From the NCBI GenBank assembly GCA_037953745.1, contig JBAKBP010003170.1:1-64000 (forward strand): DNA of 64,000 bases, in the 5' to 3' direction. Shown piece by piece: positions 43,681-54,409 of this stretch. Origin of the DNA: Lithodes maja (taxonomy: Eukaryota > Arthropoda > Malacostraca > Decapoda > Lithodidae). Each line of letters starts with the position of its first letter. Position 1 is the stretch's first letter. The translations under genes were made by a program, and so were the position numbers. The notes below the pieces were generated by a model, which saw nothing but the letters and a program-made list of their open reading frames with translations, had not been told where the DNA came from and did not search any database.

Positions 43681-46194
43681 ATGTCTAATACATCAGAACA
43701 CAGTGATGGGTCAGGTCACGATACGGGCTCGGAGGGAGAAAGACCTGTGGAGTGGCTAGTCGATAGCGAGGAGGGTGCTAGAAGATTTTTAGAGGTGCCC
43801 CTTACCGCTGCCAGGCTGTTGAAGCTGAATAAGTATGGCTTAAAGTGTGTGGCAGGTCTTCAGGGTCACCAGGGTTTAAGTGGCATGAGGAAAGATCAGC
43901 TGAGGACTTTGATATTGGGTTTAGAAGGGAGAGACCTGGGTGGAGAGGTGACTGGGGGCCCCGGTCCCCAGCCCCCCCTCCACTCTACCCCCATATCAAA
44001 CGTCAGGATGCCTGAATTTAGTACATACCCCCAAGTTGATGGTCAATGGCAGCGTGGAATTCAATCACAGGGACCCTCTCCATTAAATGCACCTTCCCTT
44101 CCTCAAGGGTTGACTCCAGATTTGTTGTTTCGGCTTGAGATGGCCAAGGTTGAGGTTGCTAGAGCTCAGGTTGAGGCTGCTAGAGCTCAGGCTGAGGCTG
44201 CAGAGAGAACAGCTATACGAGAGGCTGAACTGCAGGCAGAGTCTACTAGGTATCGGGCTGACAGGGAGCTGGAGAGATCTCGAGTGGAGGTAACAGGGCG
44301 AAATATTGGGGGAGGTAACAGACATCGGGACCAATCATTGTCGCACCTGCTTAAACTAGTTCCTGTGTTCGATGAATTATGTGTGACTGAGTTTTTTATG
44401 CGATTTGAGAAGAAGTGTCAGGAACACCAGTGGCCTCAGGAAAAGTGGGCAGCATTAGTTTCATCAAGACTCCTAGGAAAGGGGCTAAAAGCGTATGATG
44501 CACTACCTTTAGAGTCCTGTGTAGTTTATGATGAGCTAAAGAAGGCTGTGCTACGGGCCTATGAGTTACAACCAGAAACTTACCGCTTGAAGTTTCGGGG
44601 TGTTACTAAGGGCAAGGATAGTACCTTCCTAGAACACGCCCGGAACTTGTCTGATGCACTACGACATTGGCTGCGTTCTGAGAGGGCAGCTACTTTTGAG
44701 GAGTTGAGTGAGCTGGTTCTCTTGGAGCAGTTCTTTAAGTGCACAGGCGGGGACTTAACATTAAATATAAAGGAAAAAAATCCTAGAACTCTCCAGGAGG
44801 CAGCAGAAATGGCTGACCTCCGACTGTCATTAATTCGAGGGTGCGGAGCAGCAGCTAGGAGTGAGTCGGGTGCAAAGGATCGTACCCCTCCCCCTCCCAA
44901 GAATTTTGATACACATAAATACACAAAACCATCTAGCACTGACAATAAAACTGAACATAAACCAAATACCGTCCCGTATAAGAAGTCTAATGGTACCTCC
45001 CACTCCCAAGGGAAACCAAAGAGTAAAGAGTGCTTTGCATGTCACAAGGAGGGTCACTTTGCAAATGCTTGTCCGAACAAGCCACCAAACAAGGTTGTGT
45101 CATTGGCCCGCAGCACAGGGGTGTCGCCTATATCTTCTGAGTTTGCCAAGGGTAGTTCGTCAGAGGGTGGGACACAGCCTGTGTTCAAGAGTCCGGAAGG
45201 CTCGAACCCTGTCCGCGACGTCTTTGGGGGTCATAGAGGGCATGGTTTTGTGAGGTGGGCTGGCGAAAGGCGAGGAGTTAAGCTATTGCATGATACGGGG
45301 GCTTCTCAGACCTTGTTAAAGAACTTTACTGGTAGACCGATTAACGCTGCTCGGGTGGTGGTAGTTCAGGGGATCAATGCTACGAAGTCCTACCCGCTGG
45401 TGCGGATGGAGCTGGAGCTGGAGGTGGGTGGTGTGGCGAAGGAGCTGGATGTAGGAATTGTAGAGAACTTGCCTGTTGGGGGCGTCGACCTCCTCCTCGG
45501 CAACGACTTTGCGGTGCCTGCTTCTAAGGTTTCACCCTTGGTCGTTGCCGAGAAGGCGGCCGACGTTAGTAGAGAGGAACAGGAGTGGGTTGAGAAGTGT
45601 AGCGTACAAACCATGGCGTGTGTTGTGACGCGTTCTCAGACATCCGGAGCCTTGCAGCCACCACCTCAGTCTATCATACCGCGGAGGAAAGGTCACAAGA
45701 AAACGGGAAGTGTTGGTCAATTGGAGAGTTTTGAGCCGGCAGTGTTTCTTGGTGACTCATTATTGGCACCTATGTTAGAGTCTGGAGAGGCCCCGGGGCC
45801 TGTCACCGCTAGTGCAGGTGCAGGGCAGGAAGAGACTCTGCGACAGCATCATTATGCGCAGCGTGAGGAAAGGATGGCTCAGCGGGACATTGGAGGTGGA
45901 AATAAATTATTTAAGATGAACTTGGATAATCTCGCACCTGCTGATATATGTTCCTTGCAGCTGGAAGATCCTGAAGTCAGGGCGTGTGGTAATGCACCAT
46001 TACCACACGCCCTGACCTCAGGATCTTCCAGCTGCAAGGAACATATATCAGCAGGTGCGAGATTATCCAAGTTCATCTGTCGAACTGGAGAGCGATGGGG
46101 GATGCGCAGCCTGGTGATTTTTTCTTGTCCGAGGGGATCTTGTATCGGAGACATCAGGATCCCAAGAAAAAGTGGGATGGCGGGTCAGGATTAG
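43681..46194 (+). pseudogene. Gypsy copy 1 gag-protease, broken C-terminus
   Basis: Near-identical to the copy 2 protein (54410-56746) through the capsid, zinc knuckle (CFACHKEGHFANAC) and protease (HDTGASQTLL). At about 45993 an inverted duplication of about 80 bp replaces the normal end, so the last residues up to 46194 are read from the reverse of its own coding sequence and then from another frame of integrase. The protease core itself is intact. Confidence 0.9.
45915..46076. repeat. Inverted duplication in gypsy copy 1
   Basis: 45915-45993 is followed at once by its reverse complement (45994-46076) with one visible mismatch, forming a near-perfect palindrome. Copy 2 has only the direct arm followed by GTGCTGTCGAACTGG. 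The inverted arm contains GCACCATT, the reverse of the AATGGTGC in copy 2, so it was copied before that part of the direct arm was lost. Confidence 0.95.
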
Positions 46195-47339
46195 TGGACC
46201 AGTTAGTAGTACCGAGGGTGTGCCGTGAGAGCTTATTGAGATTAGCTCATGATGTGCCTTTGGCAGGGCACCTGGGGGCACGTAAGACGGAGGCAGCTCT
46301 GAGCAAGCTTTTCTGGTGGCCTGGGTTAAAGGCGAGTGTCGTGTCATGGGTGTCACAGTGTCACACTTGTCAAGTTGTTGGGAAACCCAATCAGGTCATC
46401 CCGAGAGCCCCGTTACAACCCATCCCTGTCATCGGGCCGCCCTTCAGCAAAGTAGTTATCGATATGGTTGGCCCATTGCCCCCCACTAGTGCCGGCAATA
46501 AATTTTTACTAACTGTAATGGATGTAGCAACACGGTATCCAGATGCTTACCCCATGCGCAACGGGATGGCTAAGACTGTTGTCAAAAACCTACTTGTCTA
46601 TTTCTCTCATTATGGCTACCCTCAGGAGATCCAGTCTGATCAGGGATCCAATTTTACTTCTGCTCTGTTTAAGCAGACCATGCAGCAACATGGGATAGTG
46701 TCTGTGGTGTCATCTGCCTACCATCCCGAGAGTCAGGGAGTTTTGGAAAGGTGGCACTCGACTCTCAAGAGTATGTTGCAGTGTTATTGCATGGAAAATG
46801 GGAAGGACTGGGATCTAGGTCTCCCATACGTTTTATTTGCTGCGAGAGAAGTACCTGGGGAGAGCTTGGGATTTAGCCCGAACGAGTTGGTTTTTGGACA
46901 CAGGGTCAGGGGGCCCCTCCACATAGTCAAGGAGATCTGGGAGGGAGTCACAAAGCCATGCTCGCTTCTAAAGTATGTTGTTGAAAGCTGTGAGAGAATG
47001 CTAAAGAGCCTGGAGGTAGCAGGTCGGAACCTTAACCCGGGAGCTGCGGGGAGACTCTTAAGAGTTCCCCCGGCGGACTGCGGGAAGACTCTTGAGAGTA
47101 AGTAAAATAAAAAATCAACTTTTGACATCGAAAAAAAAAAACAAAAAAAAAACAAAAAAAATGTTTGGCCCCTGGGCCATGCAAAATCTCAGTCCTCTAC
47201 CTCCCCTCCTTCCCCACTTTCCTCCTCTCCTTCAGTTATCACCTATTTTCCCTATTATTCCCTTATTCTGAGGTATATTTTCGTGCTAACATTAGCGAGT
47301 TGCAAGCAGGGTGTTGTCATCACTGATGGCAAGCGAGTG

Positions 47340-49207
47340 TGTGACGCATGTTGAGTGTGAGCATGCTGTACAGAACGCCTAGTCATGCCCCACTCTCGCT
47401 AGGATCGTCAGGGCAGGAACTTTGGCTGGAGTCTATGTAGAGTTTTCTAACTTAGTTCATGTGAGCCGTTGTACTATAAGTATTATGAATATGTATTTTG
47501 TTTTCATCTGAGTCAACGAGTTCTATTTTATATCATTAGTTATAAGTATTGTGTATAAAACTTATTTGTAATGATGAGAGGAGAGAGAGAGAGAGATTAC
47601 GTAACGGGGGGTCGGTGAGTGCGCCATGCGGGAGGTGGGCCTAACTCACTAGCACTCCCCTCCTCCCTCCTCCCCCTCAGTGCGTGGGAAAGCCTTTGTC
47701 TATCCCAGATTGAGAGAGATAAGTTACGTAATGATTGTCAGTGGGCGGTCCTTAGTTGTTTACGATATGCTCACTAGAGGGCCGAGTATAAAAAGGGAAG
47801 TCTCGCCACATTTTCTTCAGAACTCATTAGGCAGAGCGACTTCTCATTTCCCTTGCTACTATATATATTCTTCTGACTGATGTGAACTTTCTCTACTACC
47901 GTACATTCTATCTCCTCTTTTCAAATACCCTTTTTAACTTCAATGGTCCCGTTGGTGCAGAGTTAGTCAGCCAACGTATTATCGCTTGAGTTCTCACGAG
48001 ATATATGCCTAGTAGATAGCTTATTTTGGAAGGGATAATTTAGACTAGGATTGATTAATGTTTGTTGCACTCGTATATGCATTTCCCTGTGTATTCTTAT
48101 TATTGTTCCTGTTTTCTGCTGGTCTAGGTAATGCTAGACTGGGATAAGGCTACTGGTGTTGTGATTCCCGATGTGTATTAGGTTTTGTTGAACCTGTGCA
48201 ATCGCAACGGAGACGTGGGAAGCCTAGGTGGTCTTTCTGACTGTGTACCTTGTGAGTTTAGCACTGTGTTGCGAGTGAGGGCTTTTGCCTCTGCCACCCA
48301 ACACTGTACTAACTCGTTTGCTTTGACTTTGAGAGGATCGCCAGGAGAGAACCAGATACTAGCGATCTGGATCTCTCAAGAGAGCATCCCGTCAATTAAC
48401 GTAATTTGGCCGCACAGCCTTAAGGACCTCGCTAGGCTACGAGCCGCTTGCTCAGCCATTGTTTCCTAGCCTACTACATCCCAGCTAGACTTTGCTCGAT
48501 CAGCAGATACAGAATAGTATTGAAGCTTACCTTATGTATACTATTGTTTAAGCACTATTGATTTCATGTGTTGCACGCTTAGCTACTTTAGAGATTAGTG
48601 GCCCACGAGCACAATCCGAGTAGGATATTGCCGGTGCATTGGCGGAGTACTTCTTTTTAATGTTTGCCATTTACTATTGCATATTCTTATAATTCTTCTT
48701 ATGTCAATTTAAACCTTTAATGCTATGTAATTGTCAGTGTGTTGCTTATGTGAATAGCTGTTCAAAATCCGATACGTACTTCTTATGAGCATCCGAGAAG
48801 CATCTAACTTTATCAGAAGATTCCTTGCTCGATGCTTAAGGACTATTGATTAACGTAACGTAATAGTGCCGATCCGAAGTAGAGGGTGGAGGACTTCTCA
48901 AGTTCTTAGTCAAGGGTGGATTACTTCGGCTTCGGCCAACACTATTCTTTGGTGTTGTTGTGTCTTACTTCTTCGTTTGATTGTTGACCAGACTAGATAA
49001 TTCCTGTCTCTTTATTAGTCTGTTGTTGAACACTAGTACCGAGTTCTTATATACCCCGTTATAGCAGATCGAACTCTGGAGGGTATTGGTGTTTTTTGTT
49101 CGGCTGGCAGTACTCAGGGTTTGGGATCGTGTGTTTCCGTTGTGGCAGCGAGCCGTACTCGAGTCCTGTTTGAGAGCCCTGGTGTACCCGAGTGCCAGGT
49201 CGTAACA
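47340..49207 (+). mobile_element. Solo LTR of a related gypsy family
   Basis: 1,868 bp from TGTGACGC to CGTAACA, flanked by AGTG on both sides (47336-47339 and 49208-49211). The other MITE copies show the uninterrupted sequence. Termini and several internal blocks match the Gmr1-like LTR (for example ATCGCCAGGAGAGA and CTCTCAAGAGA), but most of it is diverged, so it is a sister family. No internal region remains, as after LTR-LTR recombination. Confidence 0.9.
47787..47820 (+). promoter_or_regulatory. Putative core promoter in the solo LTR
   Basis: TATAAAAAG at 47787-47795 is followed about 28 bp later by TTCTTCAGAACTC, which fits an arthropod initiator (TCAG). This would place U3/R near the first quarter of the LTR. 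Confidence 0.55.
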
Positions 49208-49812
49208 AGTGCAAGAGAGAGAGAGAGAGCATCGATCGACTGTGTCTCAGTGGCCTTGGGGGAAATTGGCGGGAAAGCAGTTTGCCTCACCCATACATTA
49301 TACAACTCGCGGGCTATATCTCCGATTTTGACCATCCAAACGCTGTTTTCACTCGTTTTATTGTTGTTTCAGGTTAATACCTTTATAATCAACCCATAAT
49401 AGGCGCATATGGATAATTATTAATGCTATTAATGGTACAATGAATATTTTAGTGACGGAAACACCTCAAATACGTCAGCACAGGGGGACGTTTTCAATTA
49501 CCCCCATGCGCACTTGGTAGGTTAAGAGTTCACAAGCTCAGATGAAGGACAGATACGACCAGAAGGTGAAGCTGAGGGAGTTTGAAGTAGATAAGGAGGT
49601 ACTGATACTACTGCCTCTGGTGGGACACCCCTTGTCTGCCAAGTATTCTGGTCCGTATCGGGTTGTAAGGAAGGTTTCTGATCTAGACTATTTAGTAGCT
49701 ACTCCTGATCGTAAGAAAAAGAACCAACTTTGCCATGTAAATCTGATGAAAGAGTATGTGAGGCGCCCCTCCGAGCCTCTCACTGTCCCGGTGTTGATCT
49801 GCAGCGATCGAG

Positions 49813-51351
49813 GTGGAGAAGGACAGTCAAGCTGCGGGGGAGGATAATTGGGATTGTCATGTTTCCGCGGATCAGTGGGCGGGGAATTCTAGACAAGTGG
49901 CTCACGAGTTGACATTGCACCTGCCTGAGCAACAGCGTGTAGCTGTGCAGCACTTGTTTGATTCAAACCCAGCTGTTTTCGCGGAGCATCCTGGTCTCAC
50001 TACTCAGGCGGTGCACGATGTCGATGTTGGGGACCACCCGCCCTTTAAATCAGTGCCATAAATTAAATTATTAAATTAAAATTATTATAAATTATAATTA
50101 TAAATTAAATTACCAGCACTTAGGGAAGAGCTGGATTATATGCTGAAACGTGGGCTGATTTCTGAAGGTGCAGTAAGGTGGACTTCCCCAGTCACACTGC
50201 AGCCCAAACCAGATGGCAAGGTGCGGTTTTGTATAGATTTCCGCAGGTTGAATGGTTTAACCCCCACAAATGCCTACCCTCTCCCTCGCGTAGACGACAG
50301 TGTGGATAAGATAGGAAAAGCCAAGTTCCTCACTAAGATAGACCTTGTTAAGGGATATTGGCAAGTACCCTTGTCTGAGCGAGCGCGAGAGGTGTGTGGG
50401 TTTGTGGTGGACGGTGCCACATATCGTTGCCATGTTATGCCATACGGGCTGAAAAATGCCCCTGCAACGTTTCAGAAATTAATGAACGACATTGTAGCCG
50501 ACATTCCCAACTGTACGGTGTACCTAGATGATGTCATAATATACGACGAGGATTTTAACAGTCACTGTGCTCACATCGGACAGCTTTTTAATAAACTGAA
50601 TGAAGCAGGTTTGGTGGTAAACCTGGGTAAGTGCGATTTTGTCAAAGCCACAGTTTTGTACCTGGGGTTCGAGGTGGGGATGGGTCAGGTGTGCCCTCCA
50701 CAGACAAAGATCAAAGCCATCGATCAGTTTCCCCAGCCTACGACTAAGAAACAAATCATGCGGTTTCTAGGTATGATAGGCTATTATCGTCGCTTCATCA
50801 AAGGCTATTCGACTGTACTTGCACCTTTAACTGACTTATTATCTAAGGACAAGAAGTTCCGGTGGGTTCCTGAGTGTGCAGAGGCGTTTTCCTTGGTGAA
50901 ACACCTGTTATGTACCCACCCCATACTCAGGGCCCCGGACTTCAGCAGACCTTTTCAGCTGGCGACTGATGCCAGTGGCGTAGGGGCTGGGGCTTTCTTG
51001 TTACAGACAGATGATGAAGGTATCGAACATCCAGTGAGTTTTTACAGTAACAAATTCAATAGTGCACAAAGGAATTACTCTGTAATTGAAAAAGAACTCC
51101 TGGCGATAGTGCTGGCGCTCAGGCACTTCGATGTATATGTTCCTGCTTTCGGACCAGTCGTAGTGGTTTATACCGATCATCACCCTCTGAAATTCTTGAA
51201 TCAGTTTCATAACCGGAATATGAGGCTGACCAGGTGGTCACTCATGCTTCAGGAGTATAATCTGGACATACGCCATATTGCCGGTTCTGATAACGTGATA
51301 GCGATTGTCTATCAAGGGTGGATGATGTTGGTTAGACTGCCACAGGATTGA
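49813..51351 (+). pseudogene. Gypsy copy 1 RT-RNase H, interrupted by an AT-rich patch
   Basis: Same protein as copy 2 at 57973-59481. The N-terminal 80 residues are intact, then stops occur in a 43-bp AT-rich patch (50061-50103), and the frame reopens from about 50110 through FCIDFRRLNG, YLDDVII and RNase H (LATDASG, YTDHHPL). The C-terminus has the same late frameshift as copy 2. Confidence 0.9.
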
Positions 51352-51661
51352 GGGTTGAGTGTGGAGGAAAATAGGCTGTCACTGTAGTTCAGCCGAAAAA
51401 AAAAAATAAAAAAGCAAAAACCTTATAAAAACTCTTTATTTTTTATAACGTGTAGAATTTTGTATAAGATGTTGTAGCAGTATCTAAGTTGAATGTTTTC
51501 GCTTATTGTCGCTGAGTTAGTTGAACTTGCTCGGTGGAGCGCAACAGTCTTTATTTTATTTTTTTATATATAGTGCCTTGTGTCGCAACAGTGTGTGGTA
51601 CTATGAGAAGCTTTCTGTTAGATATGAAGAACTAGTCAAGGGTCTTATATCTTGGGGGAGG
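51352..51661 (+). other. Gypsy copy 1 3' region with polypurine tract
   Basis: Non-coding. GGGGGAGG at 51654-51661 directly precedes LTR 2 and fits the polypurine tract that primes plus-strand synthesis. Copy 2 has the same tract at 59787-59794. Confidence 0.8.
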
Positions 51662-54195
51662 TGTTACGCTTCTGCATAGTAACCACGTGCGGGCATGCGC
51701 GCGCGTCGGCTGCCCAGCCGTTTAGAAACCGGCTGGTGGGAGCCAGCCGGTAGGCTTTCCCTTAGTATATATCCTACGACAATGTAACTAATGTCTGGGA
51801 TATTCTTATGTTGTTTCACAGCTTGAAGCTGCCCTTATTCTTAACCAACGCATCTTAGTATATTTTATTCTCGATAGTTGATTGTTTCATTATAATATAT
51901 AAGATGTAAGTCTAGTGAGAGTGGGAGGAGACGAGCGGGAGAGAGAGACCGGCTTGGGGACGTTGCTTCGCGCGGAGAGTCCAGCTTGGGACGAGCCTGA
52001 AGCGTTGCCACATGCATTTGATTGCAACGTTAGGCTTAGTTTCGACTCACACACGGGGTAGAGGATTTTGACCAGGCAACTGTGTTGAGTGTTGCCAAGC
52101 CTGGGATGTATTCTGCATGCCTAGGGTGGGGTCCAGACAGATTCAAGATTCAGAGCTCACCTCATTGTCGTACCCTTCGGACCCCCTTGATATCTATCCC
52201 TCTCAACCCCACTTAGAAACGTTCTCTCTTACTTTGTATACCTTCTTTCCACTACTTCACCAATCTATTTAATTATCTCATCCCCTTGATAGACCTTATA
52301 TCTATTATTGCATTAACGACGAGCTCTCAGATAACTAGATAGGATTTTGGGCCTTATGCAGAGACGTAATTGTTAATGAGACCAAGGAAGCTTTTTTTGT
52401 TGTCTCATATTTGGTGGTTTCATGCTTGCTGGTGTGTTCTTGTGTCAGGTTAGCAGGGGCTAGACCGGAGGGAAGGCTTTTTGCGATCCTTTAAGTAAAG
52501 TCTGCTGGTGCGAGTCCCGTGGACCCGCACGACTTTATTAGGATACCCGTGGGAGTCTGGGGGCATTTTCTTGTCTGTGTCCCTGTGTGTCTAGCGTTGT
52601 GTTGTGTGAGGGCCCTTGCCTAGTCCACTCAGCACTGCGCTAGCACGTCTTGCTTTTGTTTTAGGGTCGCCAGGAGAGAGTCAGATACTTGCGATCTGAG
52701 TCTCTCAAGAGAACACCCTTTCAATTAGAGTAATTTGGCGCACAGACCTGGGAACGTCCCTAGGCTAGAGCAGGTGGCTCAGCCCGGGTATCTGAAGCCT
52801 ATATCCTTCCGGCTAGACCTCTGCCACCTGGCAGATTAACAGCTAGGGGTTTATTATCTCTGTATGCTTGTTATTGTGCCACAGTTTACCGTTTTTGTGA
52901 GCATTGTGAGTCAGGGTGTGGCTTAGAGACTCTGTCCGAGCAGGCTTGCCTGACTAAGAGTGAGAAGCACACCTGTATGTGGTTATGTTGCGAGTTGCTG
53001 CCTTTATTTAATTATACCTATGCCATTATACACTGTATGGCCTATCACTAGTATTTATTCCTGCTTATGAGTTAAGAGTTCTCTAAATCCGTAACGTACT
53101 TTCTTTGCTAAGCATCAGATCCTACAGTAGCCGCATGCAGTTTAGAAACCCGCATCTTGTCTACCTGTACGATGTTTTGAGGACTGTTTGCTTTCACCTT
53201 CTTTCACGCAGGGGTGATTAGTTGTATTAATTAACGTAACGTTAAATGCACTTTCTTCTAGTTTGTTATTAACCCGGGAACTGCGGGAAGACTCTTTAGA
53301 GTTCGGCCGGCGGACTGCGGGAAGACTCTCTGGAGTAAGTAAAACTAAAAATCAACTTTTTACATCGAAAAAAAAAATTGTTTTTATTTTTTTTTTTTTA
53401 TTTTTTTTTTTTTTTTTTGGCCCCTGGGCCATGCAAAATCTCAGTCCTCTACCTCCCCTCCTTCCCCACTTTCCTCCTATTCCTCAGTTATCACCTATTT
53501 TCCCTATTATTCCCTTATTCTGAGGTATATTTTCGTGCTAACATTAGCGAGTTGCAAGCAGGGTGTTGTCATCACTGATGGCCATCGAGTGCAAGAGAGA
53601 GAGAGAGAGTATCGATCGACTGTGTCTCAGTGGCCTTGGGGGAAATTGGCGGGAAAGGAGTTTGCCTCACCCATAGATTATACAACTCGCGGGCTATATC
53701 TCCGATTTTGACCATCCAAACGCTGTTTTCACTCGTTTTATTGTTGTTTCAGGTTAATACCTTTATAATCAACCCATAATAGGCGCATATGGATAATTAT
53801 TAATGCTATTAATGGTACAATGAATATTTTAGTGACGAAAAACCTCAAATACGTCAGCACAGGGGGAGGTTTTCATTTACCCCCGTGCGCACTTCAGAGG
53901 TTAAATTGTTTCTGCAATTTAATTCCGTTATCTATCTTTTCCTTGAAGCTTTAAGTCAACTTAATTGTGTGATCTTTTATATAGCCTGCTTGACTATCAG
54001 CAGTCTATAGTGCGTGCACCCTGTAACCGAGTCATAGGATACCTCGTTGTCCAGGCAGGACTCTTGACGGTTTAGGGTGGTTTGTTGCCTGGGTTTATAG
54101 ATAAGGGTTGGATCTAGCGTTTTCCGTTGTTGCTTGTTGCCGCATACCTAGTCCAATAGAAAGAGCCCAGTGTTTATATATCCCAGGACGTAACA
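51662..54195 (+). repeat. Gypsy LTR 2 (central, shared), with MITE
   Basis: Same LTR as at 41082, interrupted by family 1 MITE copy E (53269-53904). Without it the length is about 1.9 kb. It serves as 3' LTR of copy 1 and 5' LTR of copy 2. Confidence 0.93.
53269..53904 (+). mobile_element. TTAA MITE family 1, copy E
   Basis: Bounded by TTAA at 53269-53272 and 53901-53904. The empty site TTTGTTATTAAATTGTTTC exists in LTR 1 (near 42690) and LTR 3 (near 61400), which proves the TTAA duplication and the exact element ends. Confidence 0.96.
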
Positions 54196-54409
54196 AATGG
54201 CGACCTTGCATAGGATTTACTGAACAGAGGAATATAGTGGTCATTTGTTTTGAGATCCCTTATGATTAGAGGAATACAGTGGACATAGTTTTTTTTTTTG
54301 GAGCAACCAATATAACACATTAAAGACTTTAAATAACATTAGTATATACATACTTGCATAGGAGATAAGGCACATTCTATAACCGTGATAATTACTGCAG
54401 TACACAAAC
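54196..54409 (+). other. Gypsy copy 2 leader with primer-binding site
   Basis: Starts with AA then TGGCGACCTTGCATAGG, as in copy 1, and runs to the gag ATG without the MITE seen in copy 1. Confidence 0.75.

Larger units (their letters stand above)
47032..49525 (+). mobile_element. TTAA MITE family 1, copy D, carrying a solo LTR
   Basis: Bounded by TTAA 47032-47035 and 49522-49525. The empty site is visible in gypsy copy 2 near 57690 (GGAACCTTAAGAGTTCAC). Its own sequence is interrupted at 47340 by an LTR of another gypsy family. Confidence 0.95.
46095..49847 (+). pseudogene. Gypsy copy 1 integrase, split by a MITE
   Basis: The main part (46095-47031) holds the HHCC zinc domain and the DDE core as in copy 2. 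Family 1 MITE copy D (47032-49525) interrupts it after the DDE core; the C-terminal part with the GPY module resumes at 49526 and ends at 49847. Removing the MITE with one TTAA gives the same frame as copy 2. Confidence 0.9.

Noticed and set aside
44083..45057. Antisense frames within the gypsy gag
   Set aside because: They mirror conserved coding sequence, occur in both copies only because the copies are near-identical, and show no domain.
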